Positions 9,660 through 19,271 are shown, numbered from the stretch's first letter. The stretch is DNA of 64,000 nt from Paracoccus mutanolyticus (GCF_003285265.1 NZ_CP030239.1:1302001-1366000); one strand, 5' to 3'. A program made the numbers and translations. Notes: generated from the letters alone by a model not told the origin.

Positions 9660-10693
9660 ATGGCCAAAACCATGAAAGCCGCCGTCGTGCGCGAGTTCGG
9701 CAAGCCCCTGACCATCGACGAGGTGCCGATCCCCGAACCCGGGCCCGGCATGATCCAGGTCAGGATCCAGGCCTCGGGCGTTTGCCACACCGACCTGCAC
9801 GCGGCCGAGGGCGACTGGCCGGTCAAGCCGAACCCGCCGTTCATCCCCGGCCATGAAGGCGTGGGCTTCGTGTCCGCCGTGGGCCAGGGCGCCAAGCACG
9901 TCAAGGAAGGCGACCGCGTCGGCGTGCCATGGCTTTATACCGCCTGCGGTCATTGCCGGCATTGCCTTGGCGGCTGGGAAACGCTGTGCGAAAGCCAGCA
10001 GAACACCGGCTATTCGGTGAACGGCGGCTTTGCCGATTACGTCGTCGCCGATCCGAACTATGTCGGCCACCTGCCCAAGAACATCGACTTTCTGGACATC
10101 GCCCCGGTGCTGTGCGCGGGCGTGACGGTCTACAAGGGGCTGAAGGTGACGGACACCAAGCCCGGCGACTGGGTGGTGATCTCGGGCATCGGAGGCTTGG
10201 GCCATATGGCCGTGCAATACGCCAAGGCCATGGGCATGAACGTCGCCGCCGTCGACATCGACGACGCCAAGCTGGACCTGGCCCGCAAGCTGGGCGCCAC
10301 GGTGACGGTGAATGCCGCGACCGAGCCCGACCCCGCCGCCGCGATCAAGCGGCAGACGGATGGCGGCGCGCAGGGCGTGCTGGTGACGGCGGTCGGGCGC
10401 AAGGCGTTCGAACAGGCCATCGGCATGGTCGCGCGCGGCGGCACCGTGGCGCTGAACGGCCTGCCGCCGGGCGACTTTCCGCTGGATATCTTCGGCATGG
10501 GCTGAACGGCGTGACCGTGCGCGGGTCCATCGTGGGCACCCGGCTCGACCTGCAGGAATCGCTTGATTTCGCGGCCCAGGGCAAGGTCAGGGCGACCGTT
10601 CACCAGGGCAAGCTGGAAGACATCAACGACATCTTCGCCAAGATGCACGAGGGCCAGATCGAGGGCCGCATCGTGCTGGACATGGCAAGCTGA
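9660..10693 (+). CDS. Zinc-dependent alcohol dehydrogenase AdhP type (frameshifted)
   Basis: A medium-chain zinc alcohol dehydrogenase that oxidises ethanol or similar primary alcohols with NAD. The catalytic zinc ligands are in SGVCHTDLHAAEGDW and PGHEGVGFV. The structural zinc cysteines follow in CGHCRHCLGGWETLC. The nucleotide-binding GIGGLGHMAVQYAKAMG is complete. One base appears lost near 10500: GGCATGGG-CTGAAC should read ...GMVLNGVTVRGSIVGT, and the rest of the protein to LDMAS follows in another frame. It lies 78 bp after the aldehyde dehydrogenase and 10 bp before the DUF779 gene on the same strand, so these are likely one transcript. Confidence 0.92.
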
Positions 10694-10703
10694 GGGAAAG
10701 CCC

Positions 10704-11045
10704 ATGGACAAGGAACTGGACCAGGTCGAGGCGACGCCCGCGGCGCTGGAATTGCTGGCCGAGATCGTGGCCGATCACGGCCCGGTCCTGTTCCACCAGT
10801 CGGGCGGCTGCTGCGACGGATCATCCCCCATGTGCTATCCCCAGGGCGAATTCCGCGTCGGCCAGCGCGACCTGCAGATGGGCCAGATCGGGGGCATGCC
10901 CTTTTATATCTCGGCCAGCCAGTACGAAACCTGGCGCCACACGCGGCTGACCATCGACGTGGTGCCTGGCCGCGGCGGCATGTTCAGCCTGGACAACGGG
11001 CGCGAGAAGCGCTTCCTCGTGCGCTCGGATCTTTGCGCGACCTGA
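10704..11045 (+). CDS. DUF779 family protein
   Basis: A 113-residue protein of the DUF779 family, whose function is not established. It has the family's cysteine-rich centre (LFHQSGGCCDGSSPMCYP) followed by IGGMPFYISASQYETWRHT. DUF779 genes are commonly found next to aldehyde or alcohol dehydrogenase genes, as here, where it begins 10 bp after the alcohol dehydrogenase stop. A role linked to aldehyde oxidation or metal handling by the cysteines is only a guess. Confidence 0.85.
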   Translation: MDKELDQVEATPAALELLAEIVADHGPVLFHQSGGCCDGSSPMCYPQGEFRVGQRDLQMGQIGGMPFYISASQYETWRHTRLTIDVVPGRGGMFSLDNGREKRFLVRSDLCAT

Positions 11046-11123
11046 CGCCGTCGCGATGCGGCCGCCGGTTGCCGGCCGCAGCCCGGCACGCTACATCCGG
11101 GAACGCAGCAGAGGGAGTCCGAC

Positions 11124-12032
11124 ATGGCGCACAAGGTCTTTATCGACGGCGAGGCAGGCACGACCGGGTTGCAGATCCGCGACCGGCTGCTGGGGCGCGC
11201 CGACATCACGCTGATCCAGATCGACCCCGCCCGCCGCAAGGACGCCGAGGCCCGGCGCGAGGCCTTTGCCGAGGCCGACGTCGCGATCCTGTGCCTGCCG
11301 GACGGACCCGCGCGCGAGGCGGTGGCGCTGGCCCAGGGGCTGCCCACCCGCTTCATCGACGCCTCGACCGCGCATCGGGTCGATCCCGCCTGGACATTCG
11401 GCTTCGCCGAACTGGCCCCCGGCGCGCGCCAAGCCATCGCGAAGGCGCAATATGTCTCGAACCCCGGCTGCTATTCGACCGGCGCCATCGCGATCCTGGC
11501 GCCGCTGGTCGCGGCGGGCCTGGTCGCCCCCGACGAGGCTTTGTCGATCAACGCCGTCTCGGGCTATACCGGCGGGGGCAAGGAACTGATCGGCGAATAC
11601 GAACGCGGCGAGGCGCCGCCGGCCTTCGTCTATGCCCTGGCGCAGGGCCACAAGCACCTGCCCGAGATCGTGAAATACTCCGGCCTGACCCGGCGGCCGA
11701 TCTTTGCGCCTTCGGTCGGGAATTTCGCGCAGGGCATGGCGGTGCAGGTGCCGCTGCACCTGGGCCAGGGACGCACGCTGGACGGCTTGCGCCAGGCCAT
11801 CGCCCAGCACTACACCGGCGAACGCTTTATCGCCCTGGTCGAGCCCGAGGCCCGCGTGGTGCCGACCCGGCTGAACGACACGAACCGGCTGGAAATTTCG
11901 GTCCACGGCAGCGACGACAACGGCTGCGCGGTCGTGGTCGCGGTGCTCGACAACCTGGGCAAGGGTGCCTCGGGAGCTGCGGTGCAGAACCTGAACCTGA
12001 TGCTGGGAACAGACGAAGGCGCGGGGCTGTAG
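11124..12032 (+). CDS. argC: N-acetyl-gamma-glutamyl-phosphate reductase, short type
   Basis: Third step of arginine biosynthesis: NADPH reduction of N-acetylglutamyl phosphate to the semialdehyde. The N-terminus IDGEAGTTGLQIRDRL is the nucleotide-binding loop and the catalytic Cys is in VSNPGCYSTGAI. At 302 residues it belongs to the shorter ArgC class of alphaproteobacteria rather than the roughly 334-residue enterobacterial form. The start has a ribosome site (AGAGGGAG). It is intact and appears to stand alone. Confidence 0.93.
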   Translation: MAHKVFIDGEAGTTGLQIRDRLLGRADITLIQIDPARRKDAEARREAFAEADVAILCLPDGPAREAVALAQGLPTRFIDASTAHRVDPAWTFGFAELAPGARQAIAKAQYVSNPGCYSTGAIAILAPLVAAGLVAPDEALSINAVSGYTGGGKELIGEYERGEAPPAFVYALAQGHKHLPEIVKYSGLTRRPIFAPSVGNFAQGMAVQVPLHLGQGRTLDGLRQAIAQHYTGERFIALVEPEARVVPTRLNDTNRLEISVHGSDDNGCAVVVAVLDNLGKGASGAAVQNLNLMLGTDEGAGL

Positions 12033-12059
12033 GGCCCCGCCACCGGTCCGGCGCGTCCG

Positions 12060-12254
12060 TCAGTCCGCCTTGATCTGGCGCGCCTCGTCGATCAGCATGA
12101 TCGGGATGCCGTCATGGATCGGGAAAGCCAGACCCGCGGCATCCGAGACCAGTTCCTGCCGCTCCGCGTCATAGCGCAGCGTGGCATGGGTCACGGGGCA
12201 GACCAGCGCCTCGAGCATGTGGCGATCGAAACGGCGTTCGGGCGCATCGGTCAT
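12060..12254 (-). CDS. Trm112-like small protein
   Basis: A 64-residue protein of the Trm112/UPF0434 family, with the characteristic [19 protein letters not shown] opening and [19 protein letters not shown] end. Only one cysteine of the usual zinc-binding set is kept, as is common in alphaproteobacterial members. The role is probably as a small partner of methyltransferases by analogy to Trm112, but it is unproven in bacteria. It overlaps the stop of the LON-domain gene by 4 bp, implying translational coupling. Confidence 0.85.
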   Translation of the reverse strand: MTDAPERRFDRHMLEALVCPVTHATLRYDAERQELVSDAAGLAFPIHDGIPIMLIDEARQIKAD

Positions 12255-12892
12255 TGGATCGTCTCCTCGTCATCGCCGCCCCGCAGGGCGAATTCCAGCA
12301 AGCCGTCCAGCATCTCGCGCCGGTCGGACAGGGTCGGGCTTTCCAGCAGCGCCTGCTTTTCCTCGGGGGAAAAGGGCAGCATCATGGACAGCGAATTGAC
12401 CAGCATCTCCTCGTCCGAGGCCTTGGCGGCCTCCCAGTCGGCGGACAGGCCGCGCCGCGCGGCATAGCGCGCGAGGCGCGCGATCAGGGCCTGGCGGTCA
12501 TGCGCGCCCTTCAGCGTCTCGGGGCGCGAGGTCAGGTCGCCTTCGAACCCGGCCCAGTCCAGCCTGCCGCGCAGATAGGGGGCAAATCCCTGCTCGACCT
12601 CGACCAGGCGAAACCGCGACACCGCCCGCAGCGCGATCATCAGCCGGTTGTCGTCCAGTTCGGTGAAGGACACGATCCGACCCGCACAGCCGATCTGGGA
12701 CAGGCGCTGGTGACCCGCGTCCACCGGCTGGATCATGGCGATCATCCGCTGCGGGGTCTTCAGCACGTCCTCGACCATCTGCAGATAGCGGGGTTCGAAG
12801 ATGTGCAGCGGCAACCGCGTGCGGGGCAGCAGGATCGCGCCCGACAGCGGAAACAGCGGCACGCTGGCCGGCAGGTCGACGGCCCGCGGCAT
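12251..12892 (-). CDS. LON substrate-binding-domain protein
   Basis: A 213-residue protein carrying the N-terminal domain of Lon protease ([45 protein letters not shown]) without the ATPase or protease parts. The function is not established. The start at [10 protein letters not shown] follows the YbbN stop by 2 bases. The order thioredoxin-like YbbN, LON-domain protein, Trm112-like protein forms a tight three-gene operon. Confidence 0.88.
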   Translation of the reverse strand: MPRAVDLPASVPLFPLSGAILLPRTRLPLHIFEPRYLQMVEDVLKTPQRMIAMIQPVDAGHQRLSQIGCAGRIVSFTELDDNRLMIALRAVSRFRLVEVEQGFAPYLRGRLDWAGFEGDLTSRPETLKGAHDRQALIARLARYAARRGLSADWEAAKASDEEMLVNSLSMMLPFSPEEKQALLESPTLSDRREMLDGLLEFALRGGDDEETIQ

Positions 12893-12894
12893 GG

Positions 12895-13817
12895 TCAGGA
12901 AAAGATCAGCGACGACAGCCGTCGGCGACCTTTCTGGGCCAGGGGATCGGTGGGCTTCAGCGCGTCGAAGATGGTCAGAAGCTGCGCCTTGGCCGCGCCG
13001 TCGTTCCAGTCGCGGTCGCGGCGGAAGGCCTCCAGCAACTGCTCGATCGCCTGCTCGCATCGCCCCCGGCATGCAGCGCGGTGGCATAGTCGAAGCGCGC
13101 CTGCTGGTCGGCCGCATCGGCCTCGACCCGGGCGCGCAGGTCGTCGAGCGGCCCGGCCGAAGCCGCCTGGCGCGCCAGCTGCAACTGCGCGCGCGCCGCC
13201 TCGACCGGGGCGGCCTTGGCGATGGCGGGGGCGGCGGCCTCAAGCGCCTGCTCGGCGCCCTCCAGGTCGCCCCCGGCGATCAGCGCGCGCACCAGGCCGC
13301 CGCGCGCCTGGGCATTCTCGGGCTCTTCCTCGGCGATGGCGGCAAAGGTCTCGGCCGCATCCTCGAAGGCGCCTTCGGCCAGCATCGCCTCGGCCGCCTC
13401 GAGCGCATCGGCCAGCCCGCCGTCGTCACCTCCCAGCGCCGCCAGCTTTTCCACGAACTGCTTGATCTGGCTTTGCGGAATCGCCCCCTGGAAGCCGTCG
13501 ACCGGCTGGCCCTGGAAGAAGGCATAGACCGTCGGGATCGACTGCACCCGCAGCTGGCCCGCGATCATCTGATTTTCGTCCACGTTGACCTTGGCCATGC
13601 GGACGCGGCCCTTGTGGCGCATCACCTCGGCCTCGAGCTGCGGGCCCAGCGTCTTGCAGGGACCGCACCAGGGCGCCCAGAAATCCACGATCACCGGCAC
13701 CGTCATCGAGGCGTCCACGACCTCGGCCATGAAGGTGGCCTCGGTCACGTCCCGGACCAGGTCGGCGGGGGCGGCTTCTGCGGTCTTGCTGCCAAGTTCG
13801 AGCATCGGATTCCTCAT
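12895..13817 (-). CDS. ybbN: Thioredoxin-domain co-chaperone YbbN (frameshifted near C-terminus)
   Basis: About 307 residues: an N-terminal thioredoxin fold with active site WAPWCGPCKTL, then alanine-rich TPR-like helices (about residues 130-300). In E. coli the family acts as a chaperone partner; the intact CGPC here suggests redox activity too. The frame breaks near 13060; the true end is read in another frame as QKGRRRLSSLIFS, stopping 2 bases before the LON-domain gene. It is the first gene of the operon with the LON-domain and Trm112-like genes. Confidence 0.88.
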
Positions 13818-13873
13818 GGCGCTTCGGGTTGCTCCTTAGATGGAGCAGGCCGCGCCGGCTTGCAAGGTTTCGC

Positions 13874-14659
13874 CTAAAGGTCGAATTTCGCCAGCACCGG
13901 CACATGGTCGCTGGGCTGTTCCCAGCCGCGGACGGGACGCAGGATGCGGCTGTCGTGGCCGGCGCCGGCAATGTCGGGCGTGGCCCAGATGTGGTCCAGC
14001 CGCCGGCCCTTGTCGGCCGCGTCCCAGTCGCGCGCGCGATAGCTCCACCAGCTGTAAAGCAGGCCTTGGGGAATGTCCTGGCGGGTGATGTCGACCCATT
14101 TGCCGGCGTCCTGGGCGGCGCCGAAATGCTCGACCTCGACGGGCGTGTGGCTGACGATCTTCAGCAGGGCCTTGTGGTTCCACACGTCATCCTCGCGCGG
14201 GGCGATGTTCAGGTCGCCCACCAGGATCGAGCGCGCAGGCCGGTCGGCGTGAAAGGCGTCGCGCATCTCGGTCAGGAAATCCAGCTTCTGGCCGAACTTG
14301 ATGTTCTGCTCGCGGTCGGGAATGTCGCCGCCGGCCGGGACATAGACATTGTGGATGGTGACGCCGTTCTCCAGCCGCGCCGCGACATGGCGGGCATGGC
14401 CAAGACCGGCATAGTCGCGGTCGCCCGCGTCCTCCAGCGGCAGCTTCGACAGGATCGCGACGCCGTTATAGCCCTTTTGCCCGCGCGCCACGATATGGCG
14501 ATAGCCCAGGCCCCGGAACAGCTCCAGCGGGATCTTCTCGACCGGGCTCTTGGTTTCCTGCAGGCATAAGACGTCGGGCATTTCCTCGGACAGCAGGCGG
14601 CAGACCAGGGTCTCGCGCAGGCGGACCGAGTTGATGTTCCAGGTGGCGATGGTGAACAT
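13874..14659 (-). CDS. xthA: Exodeoxyribonuclease III
   Basis: AP endonuclease and 3' exonuclease of base excision repair, 261 residues, intact. Catalytic motifs are in order: TWNINSVRLR, the metal-binding Glu in LCLQETK, VYVPAGGD, the GDLNIAPREDDVWN loop and the C-terminal SDHVPVLAKF histidine. It stands as a single gene with its own ATG after a GGAGACGCC ribosome site. Confidence 0.94.
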   Translation of the reverse strand: MFTIATWNINSVRLRETLVCRLLSEEMPDVLCLQETKSPVEKIPLELFRGLGYRHIVARGQKGYNGVAILSKLPLEDAGDRDYAGLGHARHVAARLENGVTIHNVYVPAGGDIPDREQNIKFGQKLDFLTEMRDAFHADRPARSILVGDLNIAPREDDVWNHKALLKIVSHTPVEVEHFGAAQDAGKWVDITRQDIPQGLLYSWWSYRARDWDAADKGRRLDHIWATPDIAGAGHDSRILRPVRGWEQPSDHVPVLAKFDL

Positions 14660-14995
14660 GGCGGCGTCTCCTTGGATCGGCAGCGGACCCTAGGGCGCAA
14701 GGCCCCGCTTGTCCACCGGCGCCGCCAGCCGGGGGCGCTTCGCCCCCCGGACCCCCGAGGATATTTGGGCAAGAAAGAACGAACCCGCCCAAGCTTCTTT
14801 CTTGCCCAAATATCCCGCAGGGGGAGGCCGTCGCGCAGCGGCGGACGGGGGACGCGAAGTCCCCCCTGCCCCGCCCGCCAAAAGGAAACCCGGCCGCCGG
14901 TGGGGACCAGGGGCCGGGTCGTCATGTGGCCGCATCCTCCGGCCACCGGACTTCGCAGGCCAAACCCACGCGGACCGCCGCCAGTTCCCGCGCGC
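14660..14995. repeat. Intergenic region holding a long palindromic element (arms 14759-14779 and 14795-14815)
   Basis: No gene is seen in these 336 bp between xthA and the response regulator. The centre holds two perfectly complementary 21-base arms (GGATATTTGGGCAAGAAAGAA and its reverse complement) separated by 15 bases. Around them are outer partly complementary GC-rich arms (CGCTTCGCCCCCCGG and GCGAAGTCCCCCC). The structure resembles the extragenic palindromes that recur in Rhodobacterales genomes; it may work as a bidirectional terminator for the two genes on its sides. That it is repeated elsewhere is from memory, since only one copy lies in this window. Confidence 0.65.
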
Positions 14996-15683
14996 TCAGG
15001 CGACCAGCCGGTAGCCTCCGGATTCCGTCACCAGCAGCCGCGCGTTTGACGGATCGGGCTCGATCTTCTGGCGCAGGCGATAGATATGGGTTTCCAGCGT
15101 ATGGGTGGTGACGCCGGCGTTGTAGCCCCAGACCTCGTGCAGCAGGATGTCGCGCGGCACCACGCCGTCCTGGGCGCGGTACAGGAACTTCAGGATGTTG
15201 GTCTCCTTCTCGGTCAGGCGGATCTTGCGGTCCTTCTGATCGACCAGCATCTTCATCGCCGGCTTGAACGTATAGGGGCCAAGCTGGAAGATCGCGTCCT
15301 CGGATTGTTCATGCGTGCGCAACTGCGCCCGCAGGCGGGCCAGCAGCACGGGAAACTTGAAGGGCTTCGTGATGTAGTCGTTGGCGCCCGAATCCAGCCC
15401 CAGGATGGTGTCGGCATCCGTATCGTGGCCCGTCAGCATGACAATGGGGCATTTCACGCCCTGCTTGCGCAGCTTCTTGCACAGTTCGCGCCCGTCGGTA
15501 TCGGGCAGGCCCACGTCCAGCACCACCAGGTCGAAGATCGCGCCCTTGGTGCGTTCCACGGCCTCGTGGCCCGAGCCCGGCCTCGAAGACCTCGAAATCC
15601 TCGGTGGCGGTCAGTTGCTCGGCCAGGGCCTCGCGCAGGTCTTCCTCGTCGTCGACCAGCAGGATCTTTTTCAGTCCGGCCAT
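14996..15683 (-). CDS. OmpR-family response regulator, CenR-like (frameshifted)
   Basis: A two-component response regulator with an N-terminal receiver ([17 protein letters not shown], phospho-acceptor Asp in [16 protein letters not shown], Lys in YITKPFKF) and a C-terminal winged helix ([29 protein letters not shown]). The first 35 or so residues are in a different frame from the rest (break near 15575), so the joined protein is about 229 residues. It resembles the essential alphaproteobacterial regulator CenR, controlling envelope and division genes, but this is from memory of family style. No sensor kinase is adjacent. Confidence 0.85.
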
Positions 15684-15815
15684 TCTTGCCTCCTTTGGCT
15701 TTATGGCGGAAAGGTGATGATGCGGGGGGCATGCGTCCAGCGCATTGCGGCGATCCTCACATGGAGTTGTCGGAAATCGCCCCTATGTTTCAGATTGTTT
15801 CAATGCGGGCTGCCG

Positions 15816-16889
15816 ATGACCCTGACCCCCACCCTGATCCCGACCCTGGCGGAAAGCGTCTCGCGCGCCCGGACCGATCTGCGCATGGGCCTGCCGGTGG
15901 TGCTGGGCGCCCATCTGGCGGCCGCGGTCGAGACCTTGCCGCCCGACCGGATGGCGCAGATGCTGGCCCTGGGCCACGCCGTCCTGGCGGTGACCGAACG
16001 CCGCGCCGGCACGCTCAAGGCGATGGTCTATGACGGCGACCTGGCGCGGATCGAGCTGCCCCGGGACGCGGACCCGGCCTGGCTGCGGGCGGTGGCCGAT
16101 CCCGCGGGCGATCTGATGACGCCGATGAAGGGGCCCTTTCGCCTGGCGCGCGGCGGCGACGTGACCGCCCACCGCGCCGCCATCGCGCTGGCGAAATCGG
16201 CGCGGCTTCTGCCGGCTGTGCTGCTGGTCGCCCTGGCCGAGCCGCCGCAGGGGCTGGTGCAGCTGGCACCTGGGCCCGTGCTTGATCAACTGGCGGCCGA
16301 ATCCCGGCTGGCCCCGGTCGCCGCTGCCCGCCTGCCGCTGCTGGCGGCGGAAAATTCCAAGCTGCACATCTTTCGCCCCGACGACGGCGCCGCCGAACAT
16401 TACGCGGTCGAGATCGGCGCCCCGTCCCGCGCCCGGCCGGTGCTGGCGCGGCTGCACTCGGCCTGTTTCACCGGCGACGTGCTGGGCAGCCTGAAATGCG
16501 ACTGCGGCCCGCAACTGCACGCCGCGCTGGCGGCGATGGGCCAGGCCGGGGAAGGCGTGCTGCTGTACCTGAACCAGGAGGGGCGCGGATCTGCACTGGC
16601 CAACAAGATGCGCGACTAATCCCTGCAGAACCAGGGGTTCGACACGGTCGAGGCCAACCACCGCCTGGGCTTCGAGGATGACGAGCGCGACTTTCGCGTC
16701 GGCGCCGGCATCCTGCGCGAGATGGGGTTCGCCTCGGTCCGGCTGATGACGAACAACCCGCGCAAGGTCGCCATGCTGGAAAGCCACGGCATCGCCGTGA
16801 CCGAGCGCGTTCCCCTGGTCACGCCGCGCAACCGACACAACACCGGCTATCTGGACGTGAAGGCCGCGAAGTCGGGCCATCTGCTGTGA
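15816..16889 (+). pseudogene. ribA: GTP cyclohydrolase II with an in-frame stop
   Basis: The first step of riboflavin synthesis, opening GTP to the pyrimidine intermediate. The frame 15816-16889 would give 357 residues but carries TAA at 16617-16619, where the family has Tyr (TAC to TAA). The zinc ligands are intact in [18 protein letters not shown]. The conserved EGRGIGLANKMRAYSLQ reads [12 protein letters not shown]-stop-SLQ, so several changes cluster in about 30 bases. The C-terminus (FDTVEANHRLGFEDDERDF) is well kept in the same frame. Either a local sequence error or a recent inactivation is possible; ribA is usually essential, which favours error. It overlaps the next gene by GTGA. Confidence 0.85.
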
Positions 16890-17419
16890 TCCGCCTGACG
16901 CCCATGGGCCTGCTGTTCCGCGGCCGGCTGATCCCTTGCGCGGTGGGCCGGGGCGGCATCCGCCCGGACAAGCGCGAAGGCGACGGCGCGACCCCGGTGG
17001 GGCGCCACCGGATCGTCGGCCTGCTGTACCGCCCCGACCGGCTGGCCCGGCCGGCCGCCTGGGCGCGGCCGATCCTGCCGGGCGATCTGTGGTGCGACGC
17101 CTCGGGCCATCCCGACTACAACCAGCCGGTGCGCGTCCCTTTCGGTCCCAGCCACGAGGCGATGCGTCGGCCCGACCCGCTTTATGACATCGTGCTGGTG
17201 ACGGACTGGAACCACCCCCATGCGGTCGCGGGCGCGGGCTCGGCCATCTTCCTGCACCAGTGGCGGCGGCCGGGGTTTCCGACCGCGGGCTGCATCGCCA
17301 TGGCGCGCCGGGACCTGATCTGGCTGGCGGGCGCGATCCGACCGGGCGAGGCGCTGGCGGTGCCAGCCCTGCCCCGCTGGCCCGCACGGCGCCGGCAGGC
17401 CCGGCCCGGCAAGGACTAG
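16886..17419 (+). CDS. L,D-transpeptidase (YkuD) family protein
   Basis: A 177-residue protein with the YkuD catalytic signature: His in [12 protein letters not shown] and the nucleophile Cys in TAGCIAM. These enzymes make 3-3 cross-links in peptidoglycan or attach proteins to it. No clear signal peptide is seen after the GTG start, as in several short alphaproteobacterial members. The GTG start overlaps the ribA stop (GTGA). Its TAG stop shares the palindrome CTAG with the stop of the convergent pxpA gene. Confidence 0.85.
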   Translation: MIRLTPMGLLFRGRLIPCAVGRGGIRPDKREGDGATPVGRHRIVGLLYRPDRLARPAAWARPILPGDLWCDASGHPDYNQPVRVPFGPSHEAMRRPDPLYDIVLVTDWNHPHAVAGAGSAIFLHQWRRPGFPTAGCIAMARRDLIWLAGAIRPGEALAVPALPRWPARRRQARPGKD

Positions 17420-18220
17420 CCCGCCGCCGAGCCGCCCCCGGCATCCGGTTCGGCGCGGGCCCGGTGAAGGACGCCACGCCGATCCCCGCCGCGACCAGGG
17501 CCGCGCGCAGTTCGCGCGCCATCCGGACCGCGCCGGGGCTGTCGCCGGAACGCAGATGCTGTCCGCCGCCAGCCGCAGGGTCGAGCCGTCCACCGCCTGG
17601 ACCAGGCCTTCGGTCGCCAGCCGCACCATGCGCGCCGCAATCGTCCCGGGGTCGCGCAGGACCGCCCCCGCCTGCCCCCGGGGCACAAGCGTGCCCTGCG
17701 CCGTATAGGCCCTGTCGGCAAAGGCCTCGGCCACCGTGGCCAGCCCCGCCTCGCGCGCGCGGGACAGGATCGGCGCGCCCGCCAGGCCCATCAGGATCAG
17801 GCTTGGGTCGACGGCGCGGATGGCGGCGATCACGGCATCGCCCTGGCGCAGGTCGCTGGCGATGGTGTTGTAAAGCGCGCCATGCGGCTTGACATAGCCG
17901 ACGCGGGTGCCGGCGGCCCGCGCCATGCCCTGCAGGGCGCCGATCTGGTAGATCACGTCGGCCGCCAGATCGTCCGGGTCGATCTGCATCGCGCGGCGGC
18001 CAAAGCCCACCCGGTCGGGATAGGAGACATGCGCCCCCACGGCCACGCCCCGGCGTGCGGCCTGGCGCAGGGTCGCAAGGATGCCGGCGGGGTCGCCCGC
18101 ATGAAAGCCGCAGGCGACATTGGCCGAGCTGACGATGTCCAGCATGGCGGCATCGTCGCCCATCGTCCAGGCGCCATACCCTTCGCCAAGGTCGCTGTTG
18201 AGGTCGATGGAATGAAGCAT
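17416..18220 (-). CDS. pxpA: 5-oxoprolinase subunit A (LamB/YcsF family), frameshifted at C-terminus
   Basis: A subunit of the ATP-dependent bacterial 5-oxoprolinase, which recycles pyroglutamate. Family signatures are [13 protein letters not shown] at the N-terminus, [31 protein letters not shown] and [11 protein letters not shown]. From about 17560 the frame shifts (continuation [19 protein letters not shown]), and a second shift is needed to reach the TAG at 17416. The partners pxpB and pxpC are not adjacent, which is unusual. It is convergent with the L,D-transpeptidase gene. Confidence 0.85.
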
Positions 18221-18396
18221 CCGGGCGGCTCCGCTTGCCAGTCATCCCGTCAGGCTGCGGCGTCTCGGCCGTAAAGGAAAGAGGCATGGCGTCCGGGCTG
18301 GCCAAGGCGCGGACAAATTCGACGCCCCGCCGTTCCGGGCAGGGAACGCGGGCGGCGGCTTGCGGGTTCACCTGAAGTCACGCGCCGGAGTCCCAG

Positions 18397-18603
18397 ATGA
18401 ACCGTCCCGATCCTCATAACGAAAAGCCGGGCCCGCGCCGGGCAAGCCGCGCCGCCATCTCGGTCGTGGTCATCATCCTGGTGATGGTGGTCGCGATCTT
18501 CGTCCTGCGCCAGTTCTTTCATGCCGAAACACAGCAGGAAGACCCGGCCAGCGTTGAGGCACCGGACAACACCGCAGGCGAGGGCAGCGCCCCCGCCCAG
18601 TGA
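18397..18603 (+). CDS. Small single-span membrane protein, function unknown
   Basis: A 68-residue protein with a basic N-terminus (EKPGPRRASRAA), one hydrophobic helix (AISVVVIILVMVVAIFVL, about residues 19-37) and an acidic, Ala/Pro-rich tail that would face the periplasm. The family is not recognised. The codon use is like that of its neighbours and the topology is coherent, so it is likely real. It lies between two minus-strand units. Confidence 0.6.
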   Translation: MNRPDPHNEKPGPRRASRAAISVVVIILVMVVAIFVLRQFFHAETQQEDPASVEAPDNTAGEGSAPAQ

Positions 18604-18634
18604 TCCCGCTCCGCAGACCGCGACCGCCGGCGTC

Positions 18635-18928
18635 TCAGTAGCAGCCGATGCGCCCGATCCGCCCGTCCTTGCCGATCTCGACGTTCAGGCGGTCGGGGCG
18701 GAAATCGGCGGTGATGGCCTGGCCCGGCCGGATCACCCGCGCCGACTGCGGCAGGGTCATCTGCCGGACGACCACTCGGGCTGGCCCATCCAGGCCCTGC
18801 AGCTTCTCCGCGCCGCAATCGCCCTGCGGCAGCGACGGGGCCGACGTGCCCTTATCCGACGGCGGCGCGGGCTGGTCGCAACCCGCCACCGCCAGGCCAA
18901 GGATCAGCATCCAGGGTGCGGGGCGCAT
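18635..18928 (-). CDS. I78-family peptidase inhibitor lipoprotein
   Basis: A 97-residue predicted lipoprotein: a hydrophobic signal ending LGLAVAGC gives the lipobox Cys, then a low-complexity linker. The domain GDCGAEKLQGLDG, followed by RPGQAITADFRPDRLNVEIG and IGRIGCY, fits the I78 family related to Aspergillus elastase inhibitor. Such proteins are thought to protect the periplasm from serine proteases. The start at MRPAPW is chosen since the upstream frame overlaps the next gene. The gap to the second inhibitor gene is 4 bp. Confidence 0.75.
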   Translation of the reverse strand: MRPAPWMLILGLAVAGCDQPAPPSDKGTSAPSLPQGDCGAEKLQGLDGPARVVVRQMTLPQSARVIRPGQAITADFRPDRLNVEIGKDGRIGRIGCY

Positions 18929-18932
18929 CGGA

Positions 18933-19271
18933 TCAGCCGCAGTCGATGTTGTAGATGTTGCCCGCGGCATCCAGACGGAAGACGATGCGCAGGGGGTTGT
19001 ATTCCTGCGGCTCGATCCCGCGGTATTCGACGACGCGGTATTCGCGGGTAACGCCCAGACCGGGAATCACCGAGCCCGGTTGACCCAGGGCCGAGATATA
19101 GTTCTTGGCGTGGCAGGCGTCGGGTTCGCGCGATTCGAGGCCGGTCACGCCAGCGACCGGGGTCACGGGCACGGGTTGGACCGCGGACACCGGCTCGACC
19201 ACGGGGGCGGGGGTGGGGGCGCAAGCCGTCAGCATGGCCAGGGCGGCAAGGGCAAGGAAGGGTCGGATCAT
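18933..19271 (-). CDS. Second I78-like lipoprotein
   Basis: A 112-residue lipoprotein with lipobox ALAMLTAC, a Pro/Val-rich linker (PTPAPVVEPVSAVQPVPV) and an I78-like domain (ACHAKNYISALGQPG, YRVVEYRG, LRIVFRLDAAGNIYNIDCG). It sits directly upstream of the first I78 gene in the same direction, so the two form a pair of diverged inhibitors. The target proteases are unknown. Confidence 0.72.
   Translation of the reverse strand: MIRPFLALAALAMLTACAPTPAPVVEPVSAVQPVPVTPVAGVTGLESREPDACHAKNYISALGQPGSVIPGLGVTREYRVVEYRGIEPQEYNPLRIVFRLDAAGNIYNIDCG

Noticed and set aside
15783-18371. Long minus-strand frame across ribA, the L,D-transpeptidase and pxpA
   Set aside because: Low-complexity protein without motifs except where it meets a piece of pxpA; the real genes on this stretch explain it.
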